Source: Eubacterium sp. MSJ-21 (lineage in GTDB: Bacteria; Bacillota; Clostridia; Lachnospirales; Lachnospiraceae). From it: 64,000 bases of DNA. The notes below the pieces were generated by a model. It ran no database searches and was not told the origin of the DNA. It saw only the letters and a program-made list of their open reading frames with translations. Location: assembly GCF_018918185.1 (NCBI RefSeq), contig NZ_JAHLPZ010000005.1, positions 167,642 to 231,641 of the forward strand, written 5' to 3'. Below are positions 17,496 to 27,031 of this stretch, piece after piece; within the stretch, counting starts at the first letter, position 1; each line of letters starts with the position of its first letter. A program made the position numbers and the translations under genes.

Positions 17496-18524
17496 ATGGC
17501 AAAAAAAGAAAAAGCAAATGGCATGGCCATTTTAAATGAACAAATCAATAAGAAAGAATTCAGCCGTGTGTATCTGCTTGGAGGTACGGAACCATATCTG
17601 ATCTATCAATACCGGGATAAGCTGATTGCAGCGATGATCGATCCGGGAGATACGATGAATTTTATCACCTATAAAGGGGAAAATTCAAAGCCGGAGGATA
17701 TTATCGAGTTTGCAGATACAATGCCGTTTTTCACCGAACGGAGGGTCGTGCTGGTGGAGAACAGTAATTTCTTTAAGAATGGCTGTGAGAAGCTGGAGAA
17801 GGCCTTGGAAGAGCTGCCGGATACAACGGTGCTGGTTTTCGTTGAGAAGAATATTGATAACCGCAAGAAGCTTGCAAAGCAGGTGGCGCAGCTAGGTACG
17901 GTAGCAATGTTTGATGCACCGGACAGTGAGATGTTAGCTGTCTGGCTGAATGGCATGTTTGCGGAAGATCAGATTGCAATCAGCGGTACGACATTGCGTT
18001 ATCTGATCGACCGGGTTGGAAACAGCATGAATCTGCTCAAAAACGAAGTGGATAAGCTTCGTGCTTATGTAGTGGATAAGAAAAGCGTTTCCAAAGAGGA
18101 TATTGATCTGCTCTGCGTGAATCAGGTGGAGGACAAGATATTTGATATGATTGATGCGATTTCTGAGAAGCAGCAGCAAAAAGCAATGGAATTATACGAT
18201 GATCTCCTGTATTTGCAGGAGGCGCCGATGAAGATTCTTGTGCTGATCACACGGAATTTTATGCAGCTTTTGAAAATTCGCTTTGCATTTGATACCGGCA
18301 CGCCGGAAGGACAGATCGCTTCGACATTCGGCATCCGCCCGTACTTTGTAAAAAAATATATTGCACAGGCAAAATCCTTCACGAAAGAGCAGCTGATTTC
18401 CTGTGTGCGGTTATGTCAGGAAGCTGATACGAATATCAAGACAGGCAGGATGCGGGACAAACTCGCAACCGAGATGGTGATATTAGAGCTTCTGCTACAT
18501 GGCGGAGAAAAGCAGGAAGTATAA
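17496..18524 (+). CDS. holA: DNA polymerase III delta subunit
   Basis: A 342-residue clamp-loader subunit that opens the sliding clamp during replication. VYLLGGTEPYLIYQYRDKL at the N terminus, TMPFFTERRVVLVENS, LIDRVGNSMNLLKNEVDKL and the C-terminal helical collar (PMKILVLITRNFMQLL) are family features. AAGGAG precedes ATG 17496. A position directly after comEC is the standard order in Firmicutes. A strong terminator follows. Confidence 0.92.
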   Translation: MAKKEKANGMAILNEQINKKEFSRVYLLGGTEPYLIYQYRDKLIAAMIDPGDTMNFITYKGENSKPEDIIEFADTMPFFTERRVVLVENSNFFKNGCEKLEKALEELPDTTVLVFVEKNIDNRKKLAKQVAQLGTVAMFDAPDSEMLAVWLNGMFAEDQIAISGTTLRYLIDRVGNSMNLLKNEVDKLRAYVVDKKSVSKEDIDLLCVNQVEDKIFDMIDAISEKQQQKAMELYDDLLYLQEAPMKILVLITRNFMQLLKIRFAFDTGTPEGQIASTFGIRPYFVKKYIAQAKSFTKEQLISCVRLCQEADTNIKTGRMRDKLATEMVILELLLHGGEKQEV

Positions 18525-18530
18525 CAGATA

Positions 18531-18575
18531 ATACAAAAGCTCCACGCTTACAGGTTAAGCGTGGAGCTTTTGTAT
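18531..18575. terminator. Bidirectional terminator between holA and porB
   Basis: Perfect 20-bp stem, 18531-18550 with 18556-18575 (core AAAAGCTCCACGCTTA), 5-base loop, T-rich flanks on both strands. It serves the two convergent genes. Confidence 0.92.
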
Positions 18576-18587
18576 TATCATAGATAT

Positions 18588-19520
18588 TTACTTTGAACAC
18601 ATATAGAGCAGGTTTTCCCATCTGCGGTCAACCTCTTCCTGATACTGTACAAGCAGGTTCTCGTTTTCCGGCTTGAACAGATGCTTGAATCTGCCCTGTG
18701 GACGAAGGAAGTCTTCGATTGGAAGCTTCTTCTTTGGCTCATAGTTCAAGATCCACTTGCCTTCCACAACCTCGAACAGTGGCCAGTAGCATGTCTCAAC
18801 TGCGAGCTTGCAGATCTTCATGATATCCGGTGTATCATATCGCCAGCCACGCGGACATGGTGACATGATATTTAAGAATGCGGCACCTGGTGTGTAGATC
18901 GCCTTCTCGGACTTCTCGTACAGATCCTTCATGGTTCCGATGAAGGTAGATTGTGCAACATATGGAATATCATGGTTTGCGATGATAGATGCGAGATCCT
19001 TCCGGTTCTGCATCTTACCGTTGGAGCATTTACCAACCGGTGTTGTCGTTGTATCTGCGAACATCGGTGTCGCAGAAGAACGCTGGATACCGGTGTTCAT
19101 GTAAGCGCCGTTATCATAGCAGACATATACCATATCGTGGTTACGCTCCATCGCACCGGACAGAGACTGGAGACCGATATCGTAAGTTCCGCCGTCACCA
19201 CCGAACGTGATGAACTTATAATTGGCGGAGATCTTTCCCTTTTTCTTTAATGCATGGTAAGCGGTTTCAATACCGGAAAGGGTAGCACCTGCATTTTCAA
19301 ATGCATTGTGCATGTAGCTGTCCTCCCATGCGGTATATGGATACATGAAGCTGGATACCTCCAGACAGCCGGTTGCGTTTCCGATGACTGCCTTGTCACC
19401 CTCATGAAGGGCACGCAGAACTGTACGAACAGCGATTGTTCCGCCACAGCCTGCACACATTCTATGTCCCGGAGCGAGACGTTCCGGTTTGCTCATTACT
19501 TCTTTGAAATTAAATGCCAT
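18588..19520 (-). CDS. porB: 2-oxoacid:ferredoxin oxidoreductase, beta subunit (probably pyruvate)
   Basis: A 310-residue thiamine-diphosphate subunit of a four-subunit CoA-acylating oxidoreductase. HRMCAGCGGTIAV holds the first cysteines of its [4Fe-4S] cluster, and GDGGTYDIGLQSLSGAMER with VCYDNGAYMNTG is the ThDP/Mg motif. Order and spacing match porGDAB of anaerobes, where pyruvate is converted to acetyl-CoA and reduced ferredoxin; a branched-chain 2-oxoacid (VOR) substrate is possible. GGAGGAAATCGAG before ATG fixes the start. It is the last gene of its operon. Confidence 0.9.
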   Translation of the reverse strand: MAFNFKEVMSKPERLAPGHRMCAGCGGTIAVRTVLRALHEGDKAVIGNATGCLEVSSFMYPYTAWEDSYMHNAFENAGATLSGIETAYHALKKKGKISANYKFITFGGDGGTYDIGLQSLSGAMERNHDMVYVCYDNGAYMNTGIQRSSATPMFADTTTTPVGKCSNGKMQNRKDLASIIANHDIPYVAQSTFIGTMKDLYEKSEKAIYTPGAAFLNIMSPCPRGWRYDTPDIMKICKLAVETCYWPLFEVVEGKWILNYEPKKKLPIEDFLRPQGRFKHLFKPENENLLVQYQEEVDRRWENLLYMCSK

Positions 19521-19534
19521 CTCGATTTCCTCCG

Positions 19535-20716
19535 TTACTTTCTAAGTCCGATATATTTGAACTGTTCTACTTCCTGCTTGCCGGATACATAATCCATCAG
19601 ATCCTGATAGATACCGCAGGCTGTTTCTACTGTGTAATCTCTTCCGGCAAGACCGTAGAAATAGTTGACGGTTGTAGATTCGTTCTTTGCATCATATAAA
19701 GCAGCCTTCAGTTCAGAACCAAGCGGACCACCGCATCCGGAGAAGCTTTCTGCACGATCCATGATCGCGATGCCCTTTGTATTTTTGAGTGCGGCAGCTA
19801 ACTCGGTACCCGGGAACGGACGGAATACACGAACCTTGATCATGCCTGCTTTAATTCCCTGCTCGCGAAGCTCATCAACAGCTTCCTTTGTTGTTCCGGC
19901 AGCAGATCCCATGATGACGATCACATACTCGGCGTCATCCATGCGATACTCCTCGAAAAGTCCGTATTTTCTTCCGGAGATCTTCTCGAATTCCTCTGCG
20001 ACCTCTAAGATAACCTTCTTTGCGTTCTTCATGGCGATACGCTGGTTCATCTTTGTCTCCATGTAGAATGGAGAGTTTGCATAGGGACCAACAGCCATTG
20101 GCATATCTGCATTTAACAGGAAGTTTTCCGGTTCATAGCTTCCTACAAATTCTTTTACTTTCTCTGTCTCAATCAGTGAGATATTCTCAACTGCGTGGCT
20201 GGTGATGAAACCATCCTGGCAAGCCATAAATGGAAGTTTGACATCCGGATGCTCGGCAATGCGGAATGCCTGGATATAATTGTCGTAAGCTTCCTGGTTG
20301 TTCTCGGCGTAAATCTGGATCCAGCCGGCATCTCTGGCACCCATACTGTCAGAGTGGTCGCAGTTGATATTGATCGGTCCGGTTAATGCACGGTTTACAA
20401 CTGCCATAACGATAGGAAGACGATCGGAAGCTGCAACATAAAGCACTTCCCACATGTAAGCGAGACCACAGGAAGAAGTCGCTGTGATTGCTCTTGCACC
20501 GGCGGCGCAGGCACCCATGGTAGCACTCATGGAGCTATGCTCGGATTCCACCGGGATAAACTCAGTGTCGATATCGCCGTTTGCAATGAAGGTCGATACC
20601 ATCTGTGGAATCTCTGTCGATGGTGTAATTGGGAATGCAGCCATTACGTCAGGATTGATTTGCTTGATAGCATGTGCAACAGCCTCATTACCTGACATTC
20701 TTTCACGAATTGCCAT
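19535..20716 (-). CDS. porA: 2-oxoacid:ferredoxin oxidoreductase, alpha subunit
   Basis: A 393-residue subunit carrying the pyrimidine-binding and transketolase C-like domains. AAFPITPSTEIPQM, the conserved EFIPVESEHSSMSA with the activating Glu, and TSSCGLAYMWEVLYVAAS place it in the PorA/VorB family; the C-terminal half has EQGIKAGMIKVRVFRPFPG and IMDRAESFSGCGGPL. GGAGGGAATCTAAT precedes the ATG. The gap to porB is 14 bases and to porD one base, so all four subunits are co-transcribed. Confidence 0.9.
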   Translation of the reverse strand: MAIRERMSGNEAVAHAIKQINPDVMAAFPITPSTEIPQMVSTFIANGDIDTEFIPVESEHSSMSATMGACAAGARAITATSSCGLAYMWEVLYVAASDRLPIVMAVVNRALTGPININCDHSDSMGARDAGWIQIYAENNQEAYDNYIQAFRIAEHPDVKLPFMACQDGFITSHAVENISLIETEKVKEFVGSYEPENFLLNADMPMAVGPYANSPFYMETKMNQRIAMKNAKKVILEVAEEFEKISGRKYGLFEEYRMDDAEYVIVIMGSAAGTTKEAVDELREQGIKAGMIKVRVFRPFPGTELAAALKNTKGIAIMDRAESFSGCGGPLGSELKAALYDAKNESTTVNYFYGLAGRDYTVETACGIYQDLMDYVSGKQEVEQFKYIGLRK

Positions 20717-20717
20717 A

Positions 20718-21026
20718 TTAGATTCCCTCCTTCATTGTGATTGCACCAAAGCTGCAGACACGCTCACAGATACCGCAGCCCTTGCAGTGGTCTAAGTCGA
20801 AGTCTTCTCTTTTGCCATCCTTGACCGGAATACAGCTGTCCGGACAGACCGGTGTGCAGAGCAAACATTGTGTACATTTTCCCCAGTCAATAACAGGAGT
20901 CTTTGTTCTCCATTCGCCTGTACAGAATTTGCGGGAACCGCCGCCACCATAGATCTGGTTGCCCGGCGTCATATCATAGTAAGGACTATGTTCATTGATT
21001 TTAGAAATATCTGTTGCTTTTGACAT
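20718..21026 (-). CDS. porD: 2-oxoacid:ferredoxin oxidoreductase, delta (ferredoxin) subunit
   Basis: A 102-residue two-cluster ferredoxin. CTQCLLCTPVCPDSC and CKGCGICERVC bind two [4Fe-4S] clusters and pass electrons from the ThDP site to free ferredoxin. The N-terminal extension ending in GEWRTKTPVIDWGKC is typical of PorD. AGGAGGTAAAATAA overlaps the porG stop, and the porD ATG directly abuts the porG TAA, which indicates translational coupling. Confidence 0.92.
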   Translation of the reverse strand: MSKATDISKINEHSPYYDMTPGNQIYGGGGSRKFCTGEWRTKTPVIDWGKCTQCLLCTPVCPDSCIPVKDGKREDFDLDHCKGCGICERVCSFGAITMKEGI

Positions 21027-21599
21027 TTATTTTACCTCCTCGAACGCCATTTTCAGTGCGCGCATATTGCCGTCGATTACTTCCGGCTTCTTTGCGAATT
21101 TGTGTTCATAAGATGCCTGCATCTGGGATAAGAATACATCTTTATCCATGATGTCTGCAACCTTCACGATAGCAGCAAGCATCGGGGAGTTAGGAAAATA
21201 CTTTCCAAGTGTTTCCATCGATACCTTATGTGCGTCAATGGTATAAACGCTTCCCTTGTATCCATTTAATAAAGGAAGAATCTCTTCCTTTGGATGCGGG
21301 GTGTTGATTACGATAGCACCATCTTCCTTCAGACCGTTTGTGACATCTACGGAATGAAGCAGTGTCTCATCTACAACAACCACATAGTCTGGGTGGTAAA
21401 TGTTGGAATGTACCCGGATTTCAGATTCGCCGATCCGGTTATAGGCAGTGATCGGTGCGCCCATTCGTTCCGGACCATACTCCGGAAATCCCTGGACGTG
21501 CATACCAGTGTTGAAAGCAACGTCCGCAAGCAAAAGTGCTGCGGTTTTGGCACCTTGACCTCCACGTCCGTGCCATCTGATCTCGATGTTCTTTTTCAT
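21027..21599 (-). CDS. porG: 2-oxoacid:ferredoxin oxidoreductase, gamma subunit
   Basis: A 190-residue subunit with the signature IRWHGRGGQGAKTAALLLADVAF (CoA/ThDP-interacting) and FPEYGPERMGAPITAY. The start at 21599 is chosen because GGAGTG lies just upstream and the homology begins with MKKNIEIRW; an in-frame start at 21638 would add 13 unrelated residues. It is the first gene of the por operon, preceded by a good promoter. Confidence 0.9.
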   Translation of the reverse strand: MKKNIEIRWHGRGGQGAKTAALLLADVAFNTGMHVQGFPEYGPERMGAPITAYNRIGESEIRVHSNIYHPDYVVVVDETLLHSVDVTNGLKEDGAIVINTPHPKEEILPLLNGYKGSVYTIDAHKVSMETLGKYFPNSPMLAAIVKVADIMDKDVFLSQMQASYEHKFAKKPEVIDGNMRALKMAFEEVK

Positions 21600-21642
21600 A
21601 TATTGCACTCCATTTCTCATAAATACAGTAAAAAACACGATA

Positions 21643-21670
21643 ATTATACCATTCTGTTAAAAAATGTAAA
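21643..21670 (-). promoter_or_regulatory. por operon promoter
   Basis: Minus strand: TTTACA (21670-21665), 16 bases, TATAAT (21648-21643). The start of transcription would lie near 21636, about 37 bases before the porG ATG. Confidence 0.6.
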
Positions 21671-21708
21671 GAGAGTCGGTGGTTTTTCTTGGCAAATAAC
21701 AATCTTTC

Positions 21709-21737
21709 TTGAATAATTTGGTCGAAATTGATATAAT
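21709..21737 (+). promoter_or_regulatory. Promoter for the membrane protein/hydratase operon
   Basis: TTGAAT (21709-21714), 17-base spacer, TATAAT (21732-21737); diverges from the por promoter. Confidence 0.6.
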
Positions 21738-21781
21738 CAATACGTTAAGCTTTTACACAACAAAAACAAAGGAGTTTTGTT

Positions 21782-22516
21782 ATGCGAAGAAAAAAGAAAG
21801 ATAAAAATAACATAGATAATCAGGAAGAAATCGAATTGATTCCAATTGATCCACAGACGGACAAAGACACGGATGGGGAAATGGAGACTCATGTGTCAGA
21901 AGACACAGAGAAGAAAATGGAGGCAACTGTATCTGAGAATGCGGAACTGAAAAAAGATAAAATAGACGTGGACGGACTTGTGGCGGAAGATGCCGTACCA
22001 CAGGAAGAAAGCGAATCTTCTGCGCTGTTTGGTGCATATGTCGCAGAGGAGAACAAATGGGAACGCAAAAACCGGATTAAAGACGAAAAGATCAAGGCAA
22101 AGCAGGAAAAGAAACGGGCAAAGTATGCCGATGTAGATGATGATACATATGAGCAGATGAAAGCAGGCGGTGCACATAAATTTTTTGGCGTGCTGTCTTT
22201 GCTGATGCTGATTGTGGGAATCGCTGCGGTTGCATTATTTGTCTATCGGCTGGTCATTGCTCCTTCCTATGCGCAGGTGGGAGAAAAGGAAAAGAATCTG
22301 CATGTAGAGGGATTTGCCACGGAGACAGATACATCCAAATACGAACAGCAGGTATCTGCATTGCAGGGAGTAGCGACTCCATCGGATCTGATTGACACAT
22401 GGGTGGAGCAACCGTTTGAGCAGGCAACACCAAGTGATGTATCCTCTCAGGATATGGATGGTGCGGAAACTCTGCCGGCAGACGATGCGGAAGCAAAACC
22501 GGTTGTGGTGGATTAG
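21782..22516 (+). CDS. Single-pass membrane protein with long charged cytosolic head
   Basis: A 244-residue protein of unknown function. Residues 1-135 are highly charged (Glu/Asp/Lys-rich, coiled-coil prone: RIKDEKIKAKQEKKRAKYAD), followed by one membrane helix (GVLSLLMLIVGIAAVALFVY, about 143-162) and an acidic 80-residue extracellular tail with VATPSD-like Pro/Thr/Glu segments. No signal peptide or known domain is visible. AAAGGAG precedes ATG. It is 11 bases from the next gene, another single-pass membrane protein, so the two may form a complex. Confidence 0.65.
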   Translation: MRRKKKDKNNIDNQEEIELIPIDPQTDKDTDGEMETHVSEDTEKKMEATVSENAELKKDKIDVDGLVAEDAVPQEESESSALFGAYVAEENKWERKNRIKDEKIKAKQEKKRAKYADVDDDTYEQMKAGGAHKFFGVLSLLMLIVGIAAVALFVYRLVIAPSYAQVGEKEKNLHVEGFATETDTSKYEQQVSALQGVATPSDLIDTWVEQPFEQATPSDVSSQDMDGAETLPADDAEAKPVVVD

Positions 22517-22527
22517 GAGGTGCAAGG

Positions 22528-24003
22528 ATGAAAAAGACATGGAACAGACTCATTATAGTGTCGTTTATAGTGCTTGCAATCGTTGCCTGTGCGGCAATTG
22601 TATTCCTGTACCCGTACTACAATGAATATAAGGTTTTTGATGGAATTGAAGCTGGTCAGTGGAGTGAGGTACAAAAAAACTATGAAGCGTTAGACAGTGA
22701 AAAACAAAAACAGGTACAAGAGATGCTTCCGGATTATGCGAAGCACATCTGCCTGGAATACCAGACTGGTGAGAAAGACTATATATATACAGTAGCGGCG
22801 TATGACGCTATTAATAGTATTGACGAGACGAAGAATATTTGTACAAAATATAATGTGCTTGTAAATCGGACTGAATACCGCAATGCGATTGAGCAGATCT
22901 ATAATGCGAACCAGAATTATAACGGTCAGGGCGTTGTGCAGGCAAATGAGACAATCAATAAGATTAATCTTCGCCTGGATGCAGACACGAAAAAAGAAGT
23001 TGTCATAGAAGTTTTAAATGAGAAATATCAGCAATATGTGAGTGGTGAGATCACGGCAGATGTGATGAACAGTTATATTTCAATCATCAATGGTCTGGCA
23101 GTTACAGATATTTCGGAATATACGGCGGTCATTTCAAATAATGTCAGGGTGATCGAGTCCTATCGTGCATTGTATGATTCGGCACAGTCGGCATATGACC
23201 AGGGGGATTACCTGACAGCATTGAATATATGCGAAACGGTGCAGCTGGAACCCCTCGATTCACAGTATATTGATAAATTTTATTCCTTATATAAGCTCGC
23301 ATATACAACAGGCATGAATTATTATGATGGTCTTCTTGACACATATATTGAGATTGGCGATAATCAGAATGCACTGAATCTGTTAGATAAGCTGGAAAAA
23401 TATTACTCTGACGATATGAATCTTCAAAAGTATAAGCTTCAGATGGCAAAGGATTGGCAGAAGGCGTATGTGAAGCTGGCAGAAAATGCGGATTCAGAAA
23501 TCCAGAAAGTACTTGGCGAAACCGAAGATGGTATCAATATATTGGATTCCACCTATAAGAATATCAAACCGGACAGTATGCTGTTGTACGACGTGGATGA
23601 GGATGGTACACCGGAAGTATTTTTCTACAACAGTTTGGAACGCAATGAGACCTATGTGAGCTGTTTTATTTTCACATATCGGGATGGTGCAGTTTCTTAT
23701 CTTGGATATGCAAAGGTGAGAAGCTTCTGTAGTGACAGCAGCTTTGTTGCATTTCCTTGGCTGTCGACAAGAACGTCCGGCGATGAATATTGTCTGAAAC
23801 GGTATTCAGATGGTGTGATTACCGATGGACCATATGTGCAGAATGTGGATGGTACTTATTATGTGAATGAACAGGTTGTCGATGAGACAGAGTACCTTTC
23901 CCAGCAGAGTGAAACCCTGGCAACAGCCTTAAATAAGGGTGTAAAAGATTTTGATACAGTAACATTACAGGACAGTGAAAGCTATATCTTAGCTTACAAA
24001 TAA
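22528..24003 (+). CDS. Membrane-anchored extracellular protein of unknown function
   Basis: A 491-residue protein with an N-terminal signal anchor (LIIVSFIVLAIVACAAIVFLY) and a long extracellular part. Residues about 35-310 are helical with TPR-like rhythm (YDQGDYLTALNICETV, IEIGDNQNALNLLDKLEKYY). The C-terminal part contains LLYDVDEDGTPEVFFYN, a Dx[DN]xDG calcium-loop pattern of the kind seen in FG-GAP/EF-hand-like repeats. GGAGGTG precedes the start. I do not recognise a named family. It is co-transcribed with the protein before it and possibly with the hydratase after it. Confidence 0.65.
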   Translation: MKKTWNRLIIVSFIVLAIVACAAIVFLYPYYNEYKVFDGIEAGQWSEVQKNYEALDSEKQKQVQEMLPDYAKHICLEYQTGEKDYIYTVAAYDAINSIDETKNICTKYNVLVNRTEYRNAIEQIYNANQNYNGQGVVQANETINKINLRLDADTKKEVVIEVLNEKYQQYVSGEITADVMNSYISIINGLAVTDISEYTAVISNNVRVIESYRALYDSAQSAYDQGDYLTALNICETVQLEPLDSQYIDKFYSLYKLAYTTGMNYYDGLLDTYIEIGDNQNALNLLDKLEKYYSDDMNLQKYKLQMAKDWQKAYVKLAENADSEIQKVLGETEDGINILDSTYKNIKPDSMLLYDVDEDGTPEVFFYNSLERNETYVSCFIFTYRDGAVSYLGYAKVRSFCSDSSFVAFPWLSTRTSGDEYCLKRYSDGVITDGPYVQNVDGTYYVNEQVVDETEYLSQQSETLATALNKGVKDFDTVTLQDSESYILAYK

Positions 24004-24029
24004 ATTAAACGAGAGTATGGAGGCGAATT

Positions 24030-26312
24030 ATGGTAAAACTTTATGAAACAGGTGCATACTTGCTGAATGGTTCCGAGCTGGTTGCAGATGATGGACAGGC
24101 ACAGGCAGTACTTGCATCAAAGGGAGTAAAGACATCGAAAGAGGATGCTTCGAAGAATACGATGGCATATGGAATTCTTGAAGCACATAATACTTCAGGA
24201 AATATGGAACAGCTGAAGATTAAATTCGATAAGATGACAAGCCACGATATCACATTTGTTGGTATTATCCAGACGGCGAGAGCATCAGGATTGACAGAGT
24301 TCCCAATTCCTTATGTACTTACAAACTGTCATAACTCTTTGTGCGCAGTAGGCGGAACAATCAACGAGGATGATCATGTATTTGGCCTTTCCTGTGCAAA
24401 AAAATATGGCGGAATCTATGTACCACCTCATCAGGCAGTTATCCATCAGTTCGCAAGAGAGATGCTTGCAGAATGTGGAGCCATGATTCTTGGCTCTGAC
24501 AGTCATACACGTTATGGCGCCCTCGGTACAATGGCAATTGGTGAAGGTGGCGGCGAGCTCGCCAAGCAGCTGTTGAAGCGTACATACGATGTTGCAAAGC
24601 CGGGCGTGGTAGCAATCTACTTAGATGGCGAAGTACAAAAGGGCGTTGGCCCACAGGATGTTGCCCTTGCAATTATCGGTGCGACTTTCGGTTGTGGTTA
24701 TGTAAAGAACAAGGTCATGGAGTTCGTAGGACCTGGTGTGGACAAACTTTCTGCAGACTTCCGTATCGGTGTCGATGTTATGACAACCGAGACAACCTGT
24801 CTGTCCTCCATCTGGAAGACGGATGAGAAGATTGAAGAGTGGTATGAGACGCACTACAGACCGGAGTGCTATAAGGAATTAAATCCGGGTGCAGTTGCTT
24901 ATTATGATGGTGTTGTTTACGTAGACTTGTCTAAGGTGAAACCTATGATCGCTATGCCATTCCATCCAAGCAATGTCTATACGATCGAGGATGTAAAGGC
25001 AAATCTGATGGACGTTTTAGATGATGTGGAAAAGCGTGCGCAGGTATCCTTAGATGGCAAGATCGACTTTACACTGAAGGATAAGGTTGTTGACGGAAAA
25101 CTCTATGTAGAGCAGGGAATCATCGCAGGCTGCGCCGGCGGTGGATTCGAGAATATCTGTCAGGCAGCTGACCTGATTCGTGGAAAATATATTGGTGCTG
25201 ATGAATTTACGCTTTCTGTATATCCGGCATCCACTCCGATTTATATGGAGCTTGCTAAGAATGGCGTACTTTCAGACCTGATTGAGACAGGTGCGATTGT
25301 CAAGACAGCATTCTGTGGACCGTGCTTTGGTGCTGGAGATACGCCGGCAAACAATGCATTCTCCATCCGTCACTCGACAAGAAACTTCCCGAACCGCGAG
25401 GGTTCAAAGATTCAGAATGGACAGATTGCTTCCGTTGCACTGATGGATGCACGTTCCATTGCGGCGACAGCAGCAAACAAGGGCTTCTTAACAGCTGCAA
25501 CCGATCTGGATGTCGAGTACAAGGGACAGAAATATTTCTTTGACAAGAAGATTTACGATAACCGTGTTTATAACGGATGGGGACATCCGCAGCCGGAGCA
25601 GGAGATTAAGTTCGGACCAAACATCAAGGACTGGCCGGAGATGGTAGCGTTGACAGACAATCTGATGCTTAAGGTCGCATCGGTTATCCATGATCCGGTA
25701 ACGACGACAGATGAACTGATTCCTTCCGGTGAGACATCTTCTTATCGTTCGAATCCGCTTGGACTTGCAGAGTTTACATTGTCCCGTAAGGATCCGGAGT
25801 ATGTAGGCAGAGCGAAGGCAATCCAGAAGGTAGAACGTGTGCGTGAAGCTGGCGAATGTATGGGCGAGGCAGATCCGAATATGAAGACAGCCATGCACAA
25901 GGTAAAGGAAATGTTCCCGGATGCGTGTGGTTCGAACACTGGTGTCGGAAGTACGATCTTTGCAGTGAAGCCAGGCGACGGCTCTGCGCGTGAGCAGGCA
26001 GCTTCCTGCCAGAAGGTACTTGGCGGTTGGGCAAATATCGCCAAGGAGTATGCGACAAAGCGTTATCGTTCAAACCTGATTAACTGGGGCATGCTTCCAT
26101 TCGTGATGGATGAAGATTACGATTTTGACGTGGATGATTATGTATTCGTTCCGGGCGTTGCACAGGCAATCCGCAACAAGGATGAGATCATCAAGGCATA
26201 TGTTGTAAACAAGGATATGAAAGAGCTGTCTTTGAAGCTTGGCGACCTGACAGATGATGAGAGAGATATTATTCTCGCTGGCTGCCTGATCAACTACTAT
26301 AAGACACACTAA
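24030..26312 (+). CDS. Aconitase-family hydratase (YbhJ-like)
   Basis: A 760-residue [4Fe-4S] hydro-lyase of the aconitase superfamily, cytosolic. [59 protein letters not shown] and [16 protein letters not shown] are seen; the last two carry the three cluster cysteines, and a swivel domain with GSSTI-like GVGSTIF follows. The sequence resembles the YbhJ group rather than AcnA/AcnB: the usual SCTNS is GCAGG and GPC-IGQ is CGPCFGAG. The exact substrate is therefore unclear, and citrate/isocitrate conversion should not be assumed. GGAGG precedes ATG 24030. Confidence 0.8.
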   Translation: MVKLYETGAYLLNGSELVADDGQAQAVLASKGVKTSKEDASKNTMAYGILEAHNTSGNMEQLKIKFDKMTSHDITFVGIIQTARASGLTEFPIPYVLTNCHNSLCAVGGTINEDDHVFGLSCAKKYGGIYVPPHQAVIHQFAREMLAECGAMILGSDSHTRYGALGTMAIGEGGGELAKQLLKRTYDVAKPGVVAIYLDGEVQKGVGPQDVALAIIGATFGCGYVKNKVMEFVGPGVDKLSADFRIGVDVMTTETTCLSSIWKTDEKIEEWYETHYRPECYKELNPGAVAYYDGVVYVDLSKVKPMIAMPFHPSNVYTIEDVKANLMDVLDDVEKRAQVSLDGKIDFTLKDKVVDGKLYVEQGIIAGCAGGGFENICQAADLIRGKYIGADEFTLSVYPASTPIYMELAKNGVLSDLIETGAIVKTAFCGPCFGAGDTPANNAFSIRHSTRNFPNREGSKIQNGQIASVALMDARSIAATAANKGFLTAATDLDVEYKGQKYFFDKKIYDNRVYNGWGHPQPEQEIKFGPNIKDWPEMVALTDNLMLKVASVIHDPVTTTDELIPSGETSSYRSNPLGLAEFTLSRKDPEYVGRAKAIQKVERVREAGECMGEADPNMKTAMHKVKEMFPDACGSNTGVGSTIFAVKPGDGSAREQAASCQKVLGGWANIAKEYATKRYRSNLINWGMLPFVMDEDYDFDVDDYVFVPGVAQAIRNKDEIIKAYVVNKDMKELSLKLGDLTDDERDIILAGCLINYYKTH

Positions 26313-26333
26313 TCAGATATATTCATTTAAACC

Positions 26334-26362
26334 TTTACACATGGTTTTCAATACTATATAAT
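26334..26362 (+). promoter_or_regulatory. Promoter of the DUF1836 gene
   Basis: TTTACA (26334-26339), 17-base spacer, TATAAT (26357-26362). Expected start of transcription about 26369, leaving a leader under 20 bases. Confidence 0.65.
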
Positions 26363-26388
26363 ATACGCATTAGGAGCGTATATTATAT
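26356..26388. promoter_or_regulatory. Perfect 13-bp palindrome from -10 box to start codon (candidate operator)
   Basis: ATATAATATACGC (26356-26368) and GCGTATATTATAT (26376-26388) flank ATTAGGA. The left arm contains the -10 box, the spacer contains the ribosome site AGGA, and the right arm ends in the ATG of the downstream gene. Because transcription should start inside the spacer, the left arm would not be in the mRNA, so a DNA-bound repressor site is more likely than an RNA hairpin. Confidence 0.7.
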
Positions 26389-27031
26389 GGATATTGAAAA
26401 GGACAGCCTGAAAAAACAAATACGGGAAATGACGCAACTTGGGTATATTGCACCGGAGGATCTTCCTTCGATTGAGCTTTATATGGATCAGGTGACGACA
26501 TTCATGGATAAATATCTTTCACAGAACAAACGGTATGAGGAAGATAAGACACTGACCAAGACGATGATTAACAACTACACGAAGAACAATCTGCTCCCGC
26601 CGCCGGAGAAGAAGCGGTATACAAAGGAGCATCTGATTTTGCTGATTTATATCTATTACCTGAAAAATGTGATATCGATCAGTGATATTCAGATCATGTT
26701 GAAACCGTTGATCGATCATTATTTTGAGAACCCGGATGCACCGCACAACTTAGAAGAAATCTATGCAAGTCTTTATAAGTTAGAGCAGCATCAGCATTTC
26801 CGGGTGGAAAACAGTGTGGTAAAGACTTTTGAATTGTCGGAGCATGATTTCCCTGGTGTGGAAGATAAGTATATTAAGAATCTGAATTTTCTGTCATTGC
26901 TTGGATATGATATCTTCATCAAGAAGAAGATCATGGAGCGGATTATCGATGAGATGGCTGCGGAACAGGCGAAAGAGCAGGAACAGACAAATGAAAAAGA
27001 TAAGAAAAAGAAGAAAAAAGACGAGACGTAA
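26387..27031 (+). CDS. DUF1836 protein (putative MerR-like DNA-binding regulator)
   Basis: A 214-residue protein of the DUF1836 family, common in Clostridia. The core TKTMINNYTKNNLLPPPEKKRYTKEHL resembles a MerR-type winged helix: a recognition helix, then a wing with the pattern Y-T-x-[ED]-H. It is followed by helical stretches (LILLIYIYYLKNVISISDIQIML) and a Lys-rich tail KKKKKKDET. DNA binding is inferred from the fold, not shown. The perfect palindrome over its own promoter fits autoregulation. The last codons form the left arm of a terminator shared with the convergent gene. Confidence 0.8.
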   Translation: MDIEKDSLKKQIREMTQLGYIAPEDLPSIELYMDQVTTFMDKYLSQNKRYEEDKTLTKTMINNYTKNNLLPPPEKKRYTKEHLILLIYIYYLKNVISISDIQIMLKPLIDHYFENPDAPHNLEEIYASLYKLEQHQHFRVENSVVKTFELSEHDFPGVEDKYIKNLNFLSLLGYDIFIKKKIMERIIDEMAAEQAKEQEQTNEKDKKKKKKDET

